Assembly (NCBI GenBank): GCA_027487515.1
Contig: JAIYDL010000018.1
Location: forward strand, 186,001 to 250,000
From: Pseudomonadota bacterium
GTDB taxonomy: Bacteria > Bdellovibrionota > Bacteriovoracia > Bacteriovoracales > Bacteriovoracaceae
Direction of reading: 5' to 3'
DNA: 64,000 nt
In this document: in pieces, positions 8,811-18,264 of the stretch
Layout of the letters: each line of letters begins with the position of its first letter
How positions within the stretch are numbered: position 1 is the stretch's first letter
Made by a program: the position numbers and the translations under genes
Notes under the pieces: generated by a model
What the model saw: only the letters and a program-made list of their open reading frames with translations
Databases searched by the model: none
What the model was told of the DNA's origin: nothing

Positions 8811-9172
8811 GAAATCTCTACAGTCACTATCTCTTTTAACGAAGACAAGAGGGTACGAACGTGTTCACGAGAGACAGACTCATCATCCGGAAGGGTCAAG
8901 AAGACGAAACGATTTCGTACGAAAATTTTTATCACCTCCGGGGCAAGGCAGAGGCCTAGGCCGAGTTGCAACAGCACCCGAGCGCGAAGTGCATCGTCGG
9001 CGCGCACATCCGGCACGTCACTAAACCGAGCGTAATCGATCCCGAAGGACGGTCCAAAGTCCCTCTCTAAAGGAAGGCCCCACCCAGGCTTCACTGGAGA
9101 ATCAAGCTCTCGCTCCATGAAGAATCTCGTCCCGATGAGCCTCAAGATGCGACGGACCTTTCCTCGCGCCAT
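8783..9172 (-). CDS. Hypothetical cytoplasmic protein downstream of histidine kinase
   Basis: 129 residues. The start has a good ribosome site (AGAAAGGAC then ATG). The sequence alternates hydrophobic and charged residues in a protein-like way (ALRARVLLQLGLGLCLAPEVIKIF; RFVFLTLPDD), with neither signal peptide nor TM helix. It begins 38 bases after the stop of the two-PAS histidine kinase on the same strand, so it is probably co-transcribed and could be an accessory of that kinase. No family recognised. The last 28 bases overlap the convergent membrane protein gene. Confidence 0.6.
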   Translation of the reverse strand: MARGKVRRILRLIGTRFFMERELDSPVKPGWGLPLERDFGPSFGIDYARFSDVPDVRADDALRARVLLQLGLGLCLAPEVIKIFVRNRFVFLTLPDDESVSREHVRTLLSSLKEIVTVEISQGSEGLRR

Positions 9173-9210
9173 GTCCTTTCTCCTTGGTCAAGGTGGAGGT
9201 AAACACGGCC

Positions 9211-10644
9211 TTAAGCGATCGGCAAGACCACCTTAAACGTGGCTCCGCTCCCAGTGGTGCTTTCGAGCAAGAGCTGCCCCTGGTGCTCCTCGACAATGGT
9301 GCGAGAGATAAAAAGACCGATCCCGAGACCTCGGACATTGGGAGCATGAGCGCCGCGCTCAAAGAGCTTAAAAATACTCTCCTGCTTTTCGGTCGGGATC
9401 CCTGGCCCTTGGTCGCTCACCGAGAGGATCACAGAGTCCTCCCGCTTCTCCAAGCGAATGGTTACTTGGCGCGCAGGGGAATACTTCATGGCGTTGGAGT
9501 AAAGGTTATGCAAGACCTGCTCAATCCGGTACCGGTCACAGAACACAGGAGCGTCGAGATCGAGGTCGACGATGAGGTCACACTGGGCGTCTCGAAACAG
9601 CGCTTCGTAGGAGCGCAGGTGACTGCGCACAAGTTGGCCCAAGTCTTCTCGCTGCCGATCCACGTCGAGTTTTCCCGTCCGCATCCGCGTCACACTCAGA
9701 AGATCGTCGATCAGCCGCTGGAGCGCATTCACCTGATCCAAAAGGACAGTGATGTTTTGATGCTTGGGCGGGGAGGGTGGGGCCGAAGACTGGCCAGACC
9801 GAAGGAGCATTTGAAGTTGGAGTTTGATGCTCGTCAGCGGCGTTTTGAGCTCGTGGGAAGTGATGGAGATGAAATCATCCCGGAGTTTCAGCGCCTGGTT
9901 TAAGGAATCTTCAAGCTCTTTCTGTTGACCTATCTCTCGGGAGATCACCACGAGCGAGCGCACGAGCGGGTTCTGGAGCTGATTCACTGCCGTCGCCTCC
10001 ATCCAGGAGTAGGAGAAATCCTTATGCCGGAATCGGTACCGGACTCGAGCGAGGGAGCCATCGGTTGCCCGGAGCTTACTGAGAACCGTTTCTACGGCTC
10101 CCCGTTCATCCGGATGAATCAAATCGTAAATCCTCTTTCCGATGAGTTCCTCTGGCGCATACCCATGGATCCGCTCAGCGGCGCGAGAATTGAAAGTGAG
10201 CTCACCATCTGGAGAGATGAGACTGATGATATCCGGAGAAAGGTCGGTGACGGCAGAGAAGAGAACTTTCCCCTGGCGCTCGGAGCTCACGTCCCGGAAG
10301 CTCCAAATGCGGCCCTGCCAGGCACCATCGATCAAGAGAGGCCTTGAGGTGCGCTCGAAGATACGGCCGTCTTTAAAGGCAATCTCATCGAAGCTCTCCG
10401 TCACAGAATCCTGATACAGGGCACGCACACGGGCGATGAAGGTATCAGGGTCCAGGAGCTGATCTGAGATGAACTGCAAAAGAAGTTGGTCATCGTCTGA
10501 GCTCACGATCTCCGGAGGAATCTTCCAGAGTTTACCGAAGCGCTTGTTGCTAAAGATGACTCGATCCTCACGGTCAACCAGCAAGATCCCGTCGCTGATC
10601 GTGTTGAAGACCGCGTTGAGGAGGGCCATAGCATCCATTTTCAT
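9211..10644 (-). CDS. PAS-domain sensor histidine kinase (orphan)
   Basis: A cytoplasmic two-component sensor of 477 residues with no TM helices. PAS1 covers about residues 8-110 (NAVFNTISDGILLVD) and PAS2 about 125-245 (VTDLSPDIISLIS, then a PAC-like end). HisKA follows with H-box SITSHELKTPLTSIK, then HATPase_c with N-box YSNAMKYS, G1 SDQGPGIP and G2 GLGIGLFISRTIV. All catalytic motifs look intact. No response regulator is adjacent; the nearest, at 18265, lacks a phospho-acceptor. The signal is unknown but must reach the cytoplasm. ATG 10638 is an alternative start. Confidence 0.92.
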   Translation of the reverse strand: MKMDAMALLNAVFNTISDGILLVDREDRVIFSNKRFGKLWKIPPEIVSSDDDQLLLQFISDQLLDPDTFIARVRALYQDSVTESFDEIAFKDGRIFERTSRPLLIDGAWQGRIWSFRDVSSERQGKVLFSAVTDLSPDIISLISPDGELTFNSRAAERIHGYAPEELIGKRIYDLIHPDERGAVETVLSKLRATDGSLARVRYRFRHKDFSYSWMEATAVNQLQNPLVRSLVVISREIGQQKELEDSLNQALKLRDDFISITSHELKTPLTSIKLQLQMLLRSGQSSAPPSPPKHQNITVLLDQVNALQRLIDDLLSVTRMRTGKLDVDRQREDLGQLVRSHLRSYEALFRDAQCDLIVDLDLDAPVFCDRYRIEQVLHNLYSNAMKYSPARQVTIRLEKREDSVILSVSDQGPGIPTEKQESIFKLFERGAHAPNVRGLGIGLFISRTIVEEHQGQLLLESTTGSGATFKVVLPIA

Positions 10645-10718
10645 AATTCTTCATCCTACTATCAGCTAAAGATCGTGGAAAGTTAATTTCCGGAGAGGAA
10701 ACATGCTAGAGTAGAGTC

Positions 10719-11186
10719 ATGGAAATCTCGTTTCTTAAGCTCGATGATGCCTCGTTTGAGAGAATCTGGAATAGCATCGCCACTGACGCTGCGGCGGACT
10801 CCTTCCCCCAGCTCCTGAGTGAAACCGCGGAAGCTGAGTGGCGAGACATCAAGGAGAGATGGTCGCGGGTGATGCACGAGATCCTGCTTGATGAGGCGCC
10901 CGTGGGATACATCTTCCTGTCGCCAAAGAAGGATGAAACGGCCCACCTCGGATATGGCCTCTATCGAGAGTTTCGTGGACGGGGCCTCATGCCCACCCTC
11001 GCTCTCGCTTTCCTTGAGGCAGAGCTCCCCCGCTTACGACCTCACATCTCCGCGCTCCAGGCCAGCGCGCTTCCGGAAAACAAAGCAAGCCAGAAAACTC
11101 TGCGCCGGCTTGGCTTCACTCTCATCGGAGAGGTTCAGCAGGACGAGCTCACGTACCTTCGGTTTTCTCGTCTCCTCGACCGCTAA
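10719..11186 (+). CDS. GNAT-family N-acetyltransferase
   Basis: Transfers an acetyl group from acetyl-CoA to an unknown amine substrate. Motif A is visible as YGLYREFRGRGLMPTLA (the RGxG pyrophosphate loop), and the RimJ/RimL-like end follows as PENKASQKTLRRLGF. Length is 155 residues, usual for the family, with no export signal. It is divergent from the histidine kinase across 74 bases. Its 3' end overlaps the convergent YecM-DUF4269 gene by 38 bases. Confidence 0.88.
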   Translation: MEISFLKLDDASFERIWNSIATDAAADSFPQLLSETAEAEWRDIKERWSRVMHEILLDEAPVGYIFLSPKKDETAHLGYGLYREFRGRGLMPTLALAFLEAELPRLRPHISALQASALPENKASQKTLRRLGFTLIGEVQQDELTYLRFSRLLDR

Positions 11187-12183
11187 CCAGGGCCCTCACC
11201 TGTCCGGTCCCAAGGCGCTGAACCTCAAGCATCCGCTGGAAGGGGTCACCCGTGAGCTTCAGGGCCTGGCAAAAAGCTGCTTCGGTTTTAGTTCCAGCGC
11301 TCCGTAGGTGCAGCACTCTCTGCCGGAGCTCCTCGCCTCCGAGTTTTAGTAACCGCTCCTGAGCGAGGTAATGCCGAAACGCGTCCTGCTGGACCGGTTC
11401 CTGATTCTGGGCAAAGAGTTCAAACCGAACTCCCCCTTGAGTGAAGCGGCAGATCAGCGTGGGCCTCTCGTTCACCGACCGATGCTCAAGGAAGAAACCT
11501 GGTCGGAGGCCGTAGAGCTGTTCTAAGTCTTTCGCAAGTGTCCCAAGGTCCGCAGCGGCGAGGAGGACGTCCACGTCGGAACTCTCCAGCGAGAGCCCCA
11601 GCGGGAATGTCCCAACGACGAGCGGATTTTTTGAGCGAAGGTCCCGGAGCACTCCCGCGTCTTGCAGCGCCTCGTGAACACGAGAATTCTCCTCGAGTCT
11701 AATGATCGATTCAAGAGACGCATGGTGGAACTTCACGTTCCGAGGCCCGAGGCAAAGCTCAAGCTCCCGGTTCAGATCTTTAGAAAGTCCCTGCCGGTCG
11801 AAGTTTAGGCCCGGGTAGCGGTCCTGGAGTTCGGTGAAAGAAACGTCACAGACGACCTCCATGTGCTCAAATCCCGTCGGAGTGAGTTTACCTGGTTTCG
11901 GTGCTGGGAGTTCGAGCAGATCAATGACGAACCCTCGGAAGTAGATCGCCTTCTGGAGCTTGAACGTTGCAATGAGGCGGCCGTTCACCGGGGCTTCGAT
12001 GAGAAGATCGCCCAAGTCTTCGAAGGCCAGTTTTAAGGAGTCATACTCTGCGGCGGTGGAGGTGCGGTAGCAGAGATGGTCGATGTCCCAGTGGGCCTCG
12101 GGCCTCACACCAACCTGGGCAAGATCATCGAAGAGGAGTTCAAGGAAGAGAAGAGCTCTGCGCTCGAATTCTATCTGATTCAT
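11149..12183 (-). CDS. Fusion protein: YecM-like (VOC fold) plus DUF4269 nucleotidyltransferase-like domain
   Basis: Residues about 1-165 resemble E. coli YecM, a VOC-fold protein (DIDHLCYRT; VNGRLIATFKL; LLELPAPKPG; FEHMEVV). Residues about 180-330 resemble DUF4269 (LVVGTFPLGLSLESSDVDVL, an acidic pair as in nucleotidyltransferase folds; VQQDAFRHYLAQERLL; GTKTEAAFCQALKLTGDPF). I know these as separate proteins, so the fusion is noteworthy. ATG 12183 is preferred to the track's TTG 12243 because it matches the short N terminus of YecM; the ribosome site (GGATGG) is only fair. Function unknown. It follows the TPR-barrel gene on the same strand after 67 bases. Confidence 0.8.
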   Translation of the reverse strand: MNQIEFERRALLFLELLFDDLAQVGVRPEAHWDIDHLCYRTSTAAEYDSLKLAFEDLGDLLIEAPVNGRLIATFKLQKAIYFRGFVIDLLELPAPKPGKLTPTGFEHMEVVCDVSFTELQDRYPGLNFDRQGLSKDLNRELELCLGPRNVKFHHASLESIIRLEENSRVHEALQDAGVLRDLRSKNPLVVGTFPLGLSLESSDVDVLLAAADLGTLAKDLEQLYGLRPGFFLEHRSVNERPTLICRFTQGGVRFELFAQNQEPVQQDAFRHYLAQERLLKLGGEELRQRVLHLRSAGTKTEAAFCQALKLTGDPFQRMLEVQRLGTGQVRALVSGRGDEKTEGT

Positions 12184-12250
12184 GGGCCATCCAGAGGAAA
12201 CGGGGGATGGAGATACTTCCCTCTTACGGTCCCCCTTTGTCAACGCTGGA

Positions 12251-13828
12251 TCAGTACACGAATTCTAATTCAAGGGCCGCAAGGTTCCTCTTGTAACTGA
12301 AGCGCTCGTCATCTTTTGAGCGATTATCAGAATGCTCGAGGCGCAGCGTTAATCCGAGTCCATGACCGAGCTTGCGGGAAACGCGCAGCGAGGGATTAAG
12401 GAGGGTCTCGATCCCTCTTTTTTTCCGATCATTGATCGGATCAGAAATGGCCAGAGCCAACCCAGGAGAAAATGAGAGCTTCCGCCACAGCTCTGGCAGG
12501 ATCCAGTCCCCTCGATACGTTTGAACATTGGTGCTAAAGCTTTCATCATTGACTCGAATCCGTTCGTACCCGGCGGTCAGAAGAATCATACTTTTACTTA
12601 AGGGCACCGTCTGCTCAAGAGTCATACCCTGGGCGGTGGAGCTCGACTTGGGGAGGTAGCTTTCAAAGTTCCGCCGCCGCAGCCGGATGACCGTATCTCC
12701 GGCGGCAAGGATTCGAAACTTTTCGCCGATTCCAAACACATGAGCACGGGAACTAAAGTCGAACTTCTCCACACCGTTCACGTCGCGCTCGGAGTGGTTG
12801 AAATCGTACTCGAAAAGAAACGCCGCCGGCCGTGAAAAGAAACTGTGCTCATGGGTTCCACGGAGGGCGGGTGCCACGAGGTAGTTGTCATTCCGGAAGA
12901 TCTCCGGAGTCCGATTAAAATAGTGGGTCACGTTTGTCCGAAACTCCGGCGAAAGAGAGATGAAATCCTTGAGGTAAAAAGTGTAGCGTGCGAAGACTTC
13001 GGCGCGGGAGAAAGCGGAGCCCTGCCGCGCTTCCGAAATGGTTGTTTCCTGGGGGGTGAAGGTGACGTTCGTATCGAACCCACCCTCCAGTGCCGCGCGC
13101 AGGAAATACGGCGGAAGCAGCGTGGGTCGGCCGTTCCTCAGTTGGAAGAGGACCAGGTTGTACTTCTTTTGCAAGGCCAGAATTTTTTTCTGGGCCTCTG
13201 CGGCCAGCGGGGACGCCGGATCCATCTTGGCCACCGCCTCGTACCTCGGAATCACCTCGCGTTCGATCTTCCGAAAAACATCGCTCCCTTCTTCTGCGAC
13301 CTCGAGCTCGAGGTCCGAGAGCTGGAGGGCCGCGGCCTGGTGAGTTTCCTTGGCGTCGGCGTCAGCGACGCCGCTCACGGCCTCCCAGGCCAGCCGAGCG
13401 TCCTCTCTGAGGTCTAGCTCTCGGGAGATGTGACCTATGTAGTAGAGACTGGTTGAGACTTTATACTTCAGCCGCACCGATTCCATGAATTGGACCTTCG
13501 CCTCCGCGAGCAAGGAGGCCCCGTAGTAGGCCTGGCCAAGCTCGTACGGAAGGTCATCGGAGCGGTAAGCGTGGGACAGCGCCTGTTGGAAACTCTCCAC
13601 CGCGGACCCGAAATCCTGAAGCCGCGAAGCCGACAGACCCTTCCAGTAGTAAAGGAAGCCTTTACGAGTCAGGGGGATCTCTGCCCCGTTGAGGGCCTGT
13701 TTTATCTTATCCAGAGAGGCCTGGTACTTGCCGCGGAAGAAGAGCTCCCGGGCCTCCTCCTCGATGGGAGTCACGGCCAGAACGGGAGTGAAACAAAAAA
13801 GGAGGAGCAAGAAAAAACTTAGGTTCAT
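12251..13828 (-). CDS. Exported TPR protein with C-terminal outer-membrane beta-barrel
   Basis: A signal peptide (MNLSFFLLLLFCFTPVLA) is followed by TPR-like helices at about residues 20-230 (LFFRGKYQASLDKIKQAL; YYWKGLSASRLQDFGSAVES; YELGQAYYGASLLAEAKVQF). Residues about 250-525 show alternating beta strands with many aromatics and end LALELEFVY, an aromatic C terminus typical of BAM substrates. The TPR-plus-barrel plan resembles SLAM-type surface lipoprotein exporters, but I see no proof of homology. It starts 4 bases after the FecR gene stops, so the two form an operon and may act together at the cell surface. Confidence 0.75.
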   Translation of the reverse strand: MNLSFFLLLLFCFTPVLAVTPIEEEARELFFRGKYQASLDKIKQALNGAEIPLTRKGFLYYWKGLSASRLQDFGSAVESFQQALSHAYRSDDLPYELGQAYYGASLLAEAKVQFMESVRLKYKVSTSLYYIGHISRELDLREDARLAWEAVSGVADADAKETHQAAALQLSDLELEVAEEGSDVFRKIEREVIPRYEAVAKMDPASPLAAEAQKKILALQKKYNLVLFQLRNGRPTLLPPYFLRAALEGGFDTNVTFTPQETTISEARQGSAFSRAEVFARYTFYLKDFISLSPEFRTNVTHYFNRTPEIFRNDNYLVAPALRGTHEHSFFSRPAAFLFEYDFNHSERDVNGVEKFDFSSRAHVFGIGEKFRILAAGDTVIRLRRRNFESYLPKSSSTAQGMTLEQTVPLSKSMILLTAGYERIRVNDESFSTNVQTYRGDWILPELWRKLSFSPGLALAISDPINDRKKRGIETLLNPSLRVSRKLGHGLGLTLRLEHSDNRSKDDERFSYKRNLAALELEFVY

Positions 13829-13832
13829 AGAG

Positions 13833-15095
13833 CTATTTTGTCACACTAAGATTCAGTCGTCCCTCAGTCTTTTGAATGATCGACGTCGTCTGATCAATGC
13901 CCCCGGAAAGGGGTGGCAGAGGTCTCGGCAGCGTCGAAAGGTCCACCTGCGGGGGCTTCGCCAACGCCGCAATTCCCCCTGGGTTTTGCGTCGCCATCGC
14001 CGCGACTTCTCTGAGCGATGGAGTGGAGGCAGAGATCACGGGGCTGGGTTTCGGTAACTCGACCGTCACGACCTGTCCCGAAGCTGTGGTCACAGAGAGG
14101 AGAATGTTGCCTTTGGCCGTGATGGTGATATTTTCTGGAGGGACAAAATCACCCGAGGCAGAAACTGTTCCGTCTCCCGGGGCCGGAATGAAGGACTTGG
14201 AGATCGGATCGTAGACGGCGTCACTCGCCGGGGGAACCACGGTCCCGGTATCGAGGTGAAGGAAAGAACCGTTGGCGGGCCTTACCCTTCCTTCTTCGAC
14301 GAATCCCCGAGCGTCAGCGCCCGAACCAGCGGCATCCAAAGAGTTCGCTGCGAACTCGCTCTGAAGTGCGGGGGCCGCAGATGCGACGGTCTCCCCGGAG
14401 AGGCCGGGGGGAACCACCGACCGCTTCCCCTCATCGGCGACGCTCGCCGGAGACCGGGTAACCTCAAAGTTCTCATTGCTCTCGAGGCGCTCGAGCTGCT
14501 TAAGGTTCAGGACGGCCGGAACCGTCGGAGGCCCTGCGTCGACTCCCACCGTCGAGAATTCCCCTGGGGCAATGCGCACTCCCCGGTCGACGACCTCGTC
14601 GAGATCCGCGGGATCATTTCCGGGAGAGAATTGGTTAAATGCGACTTCTCCCTCAAAAAGAATAACTGACGTGTTCTCGGGATTCACGTTAACTAGAAAG
14701 TCCGTTCCCCGAACCCCCATCGCCGAGGTCTGAGTTTTTATGAAGAGCTTCGAGCGGTTCTGGTCCCGTTGCTGGAGGTAGTCTTTGGAGACCTTGGATC
14801 GGATCTGGCCCTTAACGAGATCGATGATGCCAGCGTCCTTCCCACTGAATTTCTCCACTCGCATTTCCGACTTCGGGGCCACCACCATCTGAGAGGCGTC
14901 CTTGAACACGAGCTTCACGACGCTCTTTTCACCGGTGCGGATAACGGCCCCTTCGTCGATCTCTGTGCCCTGAGCGAGTGCGGTTTCTACCCCCGCGAGC
15001 ATCGTCGTGACGGATCCCTTGACCAGCACCGCGCGGGCGACGGGACTCGCGATGGCCGCGAAACTCAGAAGCAAAGTGAGAAGGATTGGGATCAT
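13833..15095 (-). CDS. FecR-domain exported protein
   Basis: A signal peptide (MIPILLTLLLSFAAIASPVA) precedes a FecR domain at about residues 20-160: AVLVKGSVTTML, GAVIRTGEKSVVKLVFKDAS, IKTQTSAMGVRGTDFLVNV. In this form FecR is a periplasmic domain, not the anti-sigma type: there is no N-terminal cytoplasmic segment and no sigma factor gene nearby. The C-terminal 250 residues are low-complexity, rich in A/P/S/V, and probably extended. GGAG upstream supports the start. It is the first gene of an operon with the TPR-barrel protein and is divergent from the large lipoprotein gene. Confidence 0.85.
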   Translation of the reverse strand: MIPILLTLLLSFAAIASPVARAVLVKGSVTTMLAGVETALAQGTEIDEGAVIRTGEKSVVKLVFKDASQMVVAPKSEMRVEKFSGKDAGIIDLVKGQIRSKVSKDYLQQRDQNRSKLFIKTQTSAMGVRGTDFLVNVNPENTSVILFEGEVAFNQFSPGNDPADLDEVVDRGVRIAPGEFSTVGVDAGPPTVPAVLNLKQLERLESNENFEVTRSPASVADEGKRSVVPPGLSGETVASAAPALQSEFAANSLDAAGSGADARGFVEEGRVRPANGSFLHLDTGTVVPPASDAVYDPISKSFIPAPGDGTVSASGDFVPPENITITAKGNILLSVTTASGQVVTVELPKPSPVISASTPSLREVAAMATQNPGGIAALAKPPQVDLSTLPRPLPPLSGGIDQTTSIIQKTEGRLNLSVTK

Positions 15096-15249
15096 GGGAC
15101 TCTCCTGCAGACCCTATCGACGGCATCATTTGCCGGGATGAGTCCGGGGCCCGGGCGCCGAGGACGGGGGAAAAGATTTCCTCTCGAGAAGGCTCCTTTC
15201 CCGGCCGATACGGAAGCATCTCGGCACACGGAGGCGCTGTCTGAAACTC

Positions 15250-18200
15250 ATGCTTTTTACCATTCTCTGTATCCTCGCATCGGCCTGCAGCGGAAGTAAG
15301 CGCTCCCTCAAGCTCGAGGTCAACCGCCAGTTTGCCACGGGGAATGAGACGTTCGACGGAGGACTCTTCGTCCATGGGAAAAGTTCGACGGGAAAGGAAT
15401 TCTCCTTCGCACTCGCTGACCAGACCACCGCGGGGATCACGCTCGACTACGGCACCTGGGATATCCGCGTCGTCGGCTGGGACAATAGTACGGAGGTCTT
15501 CGAGGGCGACGTCCTCTGCGCTTCAAAGCAGATCACCTTCTCCGAAGATAACCAGCTCGAGGAAATAAAAGTCTCCAACGAGGCCTGTGACCAGAACATC
15601 TTCGCCGGGGCCGCGTACCGGTTAACGACCCCTTCCGCGACCTTCCGTGAACTCGAAGTGGTCACCTGCGGCGCACTCTACGACCCCACGACTCCCGTGT
15701 CCCTTCGGTCGCCGGGGTCGCTGATATCACTCTTCTGTAACGACTACCCCAAAGCACTCCGGAAGATGGCGAGGGCCCTCACCGTCTCCCTCGACACCGT
15801 AAGACCCGATGGCTTCCGCGAGAGCGGCCTCACCTCCAACTGCATCCCGGCCGAAGAAACTCCGACGAAAGAGATCCTGACGCTCAAACGGATTCCGACG
15901 AAGATTCCGGTGACGATTCGTCTCTATGACACCGTCGACTGCGACGAGGAAGATCTCATCGATTCGTTCCGCTTCCCCGAGGGGATCGAAGGAGGAACCT
16001 CCCGCGAGGCCCTTCGGTTTGACCATCTCCTCCATCCCGCACTTGCGAAGCTCGCACTTCCCATCACGAGCTCCCAGAGAGCGTCCAACTTTCTCGGGAC
16101 CGAAGGACCACTCCTCCGCTGCGACAATAACACCAAAGGCTGCGTCGGTCTCGGGTCAACCTTCGGCGCTGACTACATCCTCGAGCCCGCAACTCCGAGC
16201 TTCATCCGCATTCCGGAGAGGCTTGACTGCGACACTCTGTTGTTCACGGCCATGGATGCAACCATACTCAATGCGTGCCAAAGTAAAGGCGCTGAAACCT
16301 TCCTTTTGATCACTCCGGACACTTCACTCACGGAAGGGGCGGGGTCGGCGTTCGACATTGACGGTCAACCGTACACCTACGTCATTGGCAACGGGTTCTT
16401 AAAATCACTGCGTGAACTCGCAGCGATCATGAGCCTCGATGACGCCGCCGAAGCCCAGGATTCGTTCGGAGAAAATCCTCCCGAGCAGACCGAAGACATC
16501 GGTCTCTCAGAGGTGGAGCTCTTCCTCTCCTCGGCCGGGATCTCCGGTCTCTTTTGGGATCAGCGCTGCACGACGACCCCTCTCCCCCGGGCGATCACCA
16601 GAGGCTTAACTCGGATGGAGGATGGAGAAGAGAGAGCTTACCAAGTCACACTCCGCAACCCTCCAGCAGGACTCACCATGCCCGCCTATCTGGCCGTCGC
16701 CGCAAACCCCGCCAACCCAATCCCGGCGGCGGTGTTCAACCGGCGCTTCGTGGTCCGAGAGGTGATGCCACCCGCGCTGCTTCGGACGAGGGTCGTCATC
16801 GACGTCGCCTGCGACAACGTTGAAGTCGTGGACCTCACCGGCACGTCCAACATCCGGATGGGGCGCTTTGAACGGCAGAAAGACTTCAGCGAGGAAGGAT
16901 TCGAGCTGTTCGAGCAAAACCTCGTGTTTTGGAACACCACGGATCAGCAGAATGCGCGCTACGAGCAGTTCGTCCGGCGGCTCGAATCGGACTCCGAGTC
17001 GGGCACGATTTTGCGAGACCACACCCGCTACATCCGATCGCAGAAACTCCCCGATGCCGGAACGAACCATTCTCTGGTCAAGGCCCTGAGTCTCAGTTAC
17101 TTGTTCGAACGAGACCTCGTCGATCCCGAGGACCCAGCGGATGACCTTTACTTCGAGGACTTCGCCCACGACGAATACGCCCTCGCCCCTCCGTATGTGA
17201 CGAAAACGAAGACCGGGTTCGCTCCGCAAAACTTAGGCTACCGAGGCACGTTCACCCAGCCGGTGTTCAACGAGGAGCTCTCGGAGCTCAGGTTTCAAAA
17301 CTTCAACCCTGGCCGAAGCCTCGTGCGCATGGCCGATGGCCGCTTCGTGCACTCTTACTCCCGGGCCAGCGGATTCCTCCACATGGAATACTTCAATGGG
17401 ACGACGAAGGTGGAATTCGATGATCCAATGGCGCCGGAGGAAGTCTGGGTCGGGCTGAGCCCGGATGGCACCCGCGCCATCGTCATCGCCACAGAGCTCA
17501 ACGTCATCCGCACGTATGTTTACGATTCGGGCTCCGGCTGGGTCAAAACTCCCACGGACTTATCGAGCGGAAACATCATCGACCGGATCCGCGGGGAGAT
17601 CGACAACACCGGGAGCTACCTCATGGGTTTCTATGACGATGGCCTCTTTAGCTACGCCGCAGGGACGAGTGGAACCCCCGCGACGGTGATCGAGATCCTG
17701 AACCAATTCACAGACCCGAACGACCTCATCGAGAAATTCTCCATCGTCACCTCCACCGAGGGATTCTTCTTCATTTTGTACCGAACCTACTTCGACGGGG
17801 GATCACTCTACGAGCGAACCATCGCCAGCTGCAAACTCCTCATCACCACCTCTGATTGTACGAATCTAACGGAGCACTATGAGAGCACCGATGACCTTCT
17901 CATGGTGACCAAGCTCTCCGCCGAGCGGGCGGCCAACGGCACGGACTTCGTGATTCACGCGGTGGCAGAAGTCGATCCGACTCTAAAAGATGCCATACGA
18001 GTGGAAGTCGACGGGACCACGGGCGTTGGTGTGCCCACCGTCACAGGACTGAACTTGAACTTTGTCTCTGACTCGGTCTTCCATTTTCCGAGCGAGAATC
18101 AAGACATGAGCACCGGAGCTTCAGGAACCCCAGACGTGACGATCGACGTCCCCTACATCTCCGGCGGGGCCGCCGGCCTCCCTCTTACCTTCCGCGCTCT

Positions 18201-18261
18201 TGATCCCAACACGTTTTCCGGTCGGTTTACTCCGCCGGCAAGTTTCCGGGGAACGAATTAG
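15250..18261 (+). CDS. Large surface lipoprotein of unknown function (1003 residues)
   Basis: The N terminus MLFTILCILASACSGS looks like a lipoprotein signal with Cys 13 as lipidation site. The first half is rich in Cys and short beta-type segments. The second half (about 690-960) has propeller-like blades (LVRMADGRFVHSYSR; VWVGLSPDGTRAIVIA; GEIDNTGSYLMGFY), suggesting a beta-propeller. No enzyme motif is recognised. The start has GGAGG about 13 bases upstream, farther than usual. It is divergent from the FecR operon and probably belongs to the same envelope cluster. Its 3' end nearly abuts the convergent regulator at 18265. Confidence 0.75.
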   Translation: MLFTILCILASACSGSKRSLKLEVNRQFATGNETFDGGLFVHGKSSTGKEFSFALADQTTAGITLDYGTWDIRVVGWDNSTEVFEGDVLCASKQITFSEDNQLEEIKVSNEACDQNIFAGAAYRLTTPSATFRELEVVTCGALYDPTTPVSLRSPGSLISLFCNDYPKALRKMARALTVSLDTVRPDGFRESGLTSNCIPAEETPTKEILTLKRIPTKIPVTIRLYDTVDCDEEDLIDSFRFPEGIEGGTSREALRFDHLLHPALAKLALPITSSQRASNFLGTEGPLLRCDNNTKGCVGLGSTFGADYILEPATPSFIRIPERLDCDTLLFTAMDATILNACQSKGAETFLLITPDTSLTEGAGSAFDIDGQPYTYVIGNGFLKSLRELAAIMSLDDAAEAQDSFGENPPEQTEDIGLSEVELFLSSAGISGLFWDQRCTTTPLPRAITRGLTRMEDGEERAYQVTLRNPPAGLTMPAYLAVAANPANPIPAAVFNRRFVVREVMPPALLRTRVVIDVACDNVEVVDLTGTSNIRMGRFERQKDFSEEGFELFEQNLVFWNTTDQQNARYEQFVRRLESDSESGTILRDHTRYIRSQKLPDAGTNHSLVKALSLSYLFERDLVDPEDPADDLYFEDFAHDEYALAPPYVTKTKTGFAPQNLGYRGTFTQPVFNEELSELRFQNFNPGRSLVRMADGRFVHSYSRASGFLHMEYFNGTTKVEFDDPMAPEEVWVGLSPDGTRAIVIATELNVIRTYVYDSGSGWVKTPTDLSSGNIIDRIRGEIDNTGSYLMGFYDDGLFSYAAGTSGTPATVIEILNQFTDPNDLIEKFSIVTSTEGFFFILYRTYFDGGSLYERTIASCKLLITTSDCTNLTEHYESTDDLLMVTKLSAERAANGTDFVIHAVAEVDPTLKDAIRVEVDGTTGVGVPTVTGLNLNFVSDSVFHFPSENQDMSTGASGTPDVTIDVPYISGGAAGLPLTFRALDPNTFSGRFTPPASFRGTN

Positions 18262-18264
18262 GGC

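Noticed and set aside
13833-15095. FecR protein as an iron-signalling anti-sigma factor
   Set aside because: It has a signal peptide and no cytoplasmic anti-sigma domain, and no ECF sigma factor or TonB receptor is adjacent.
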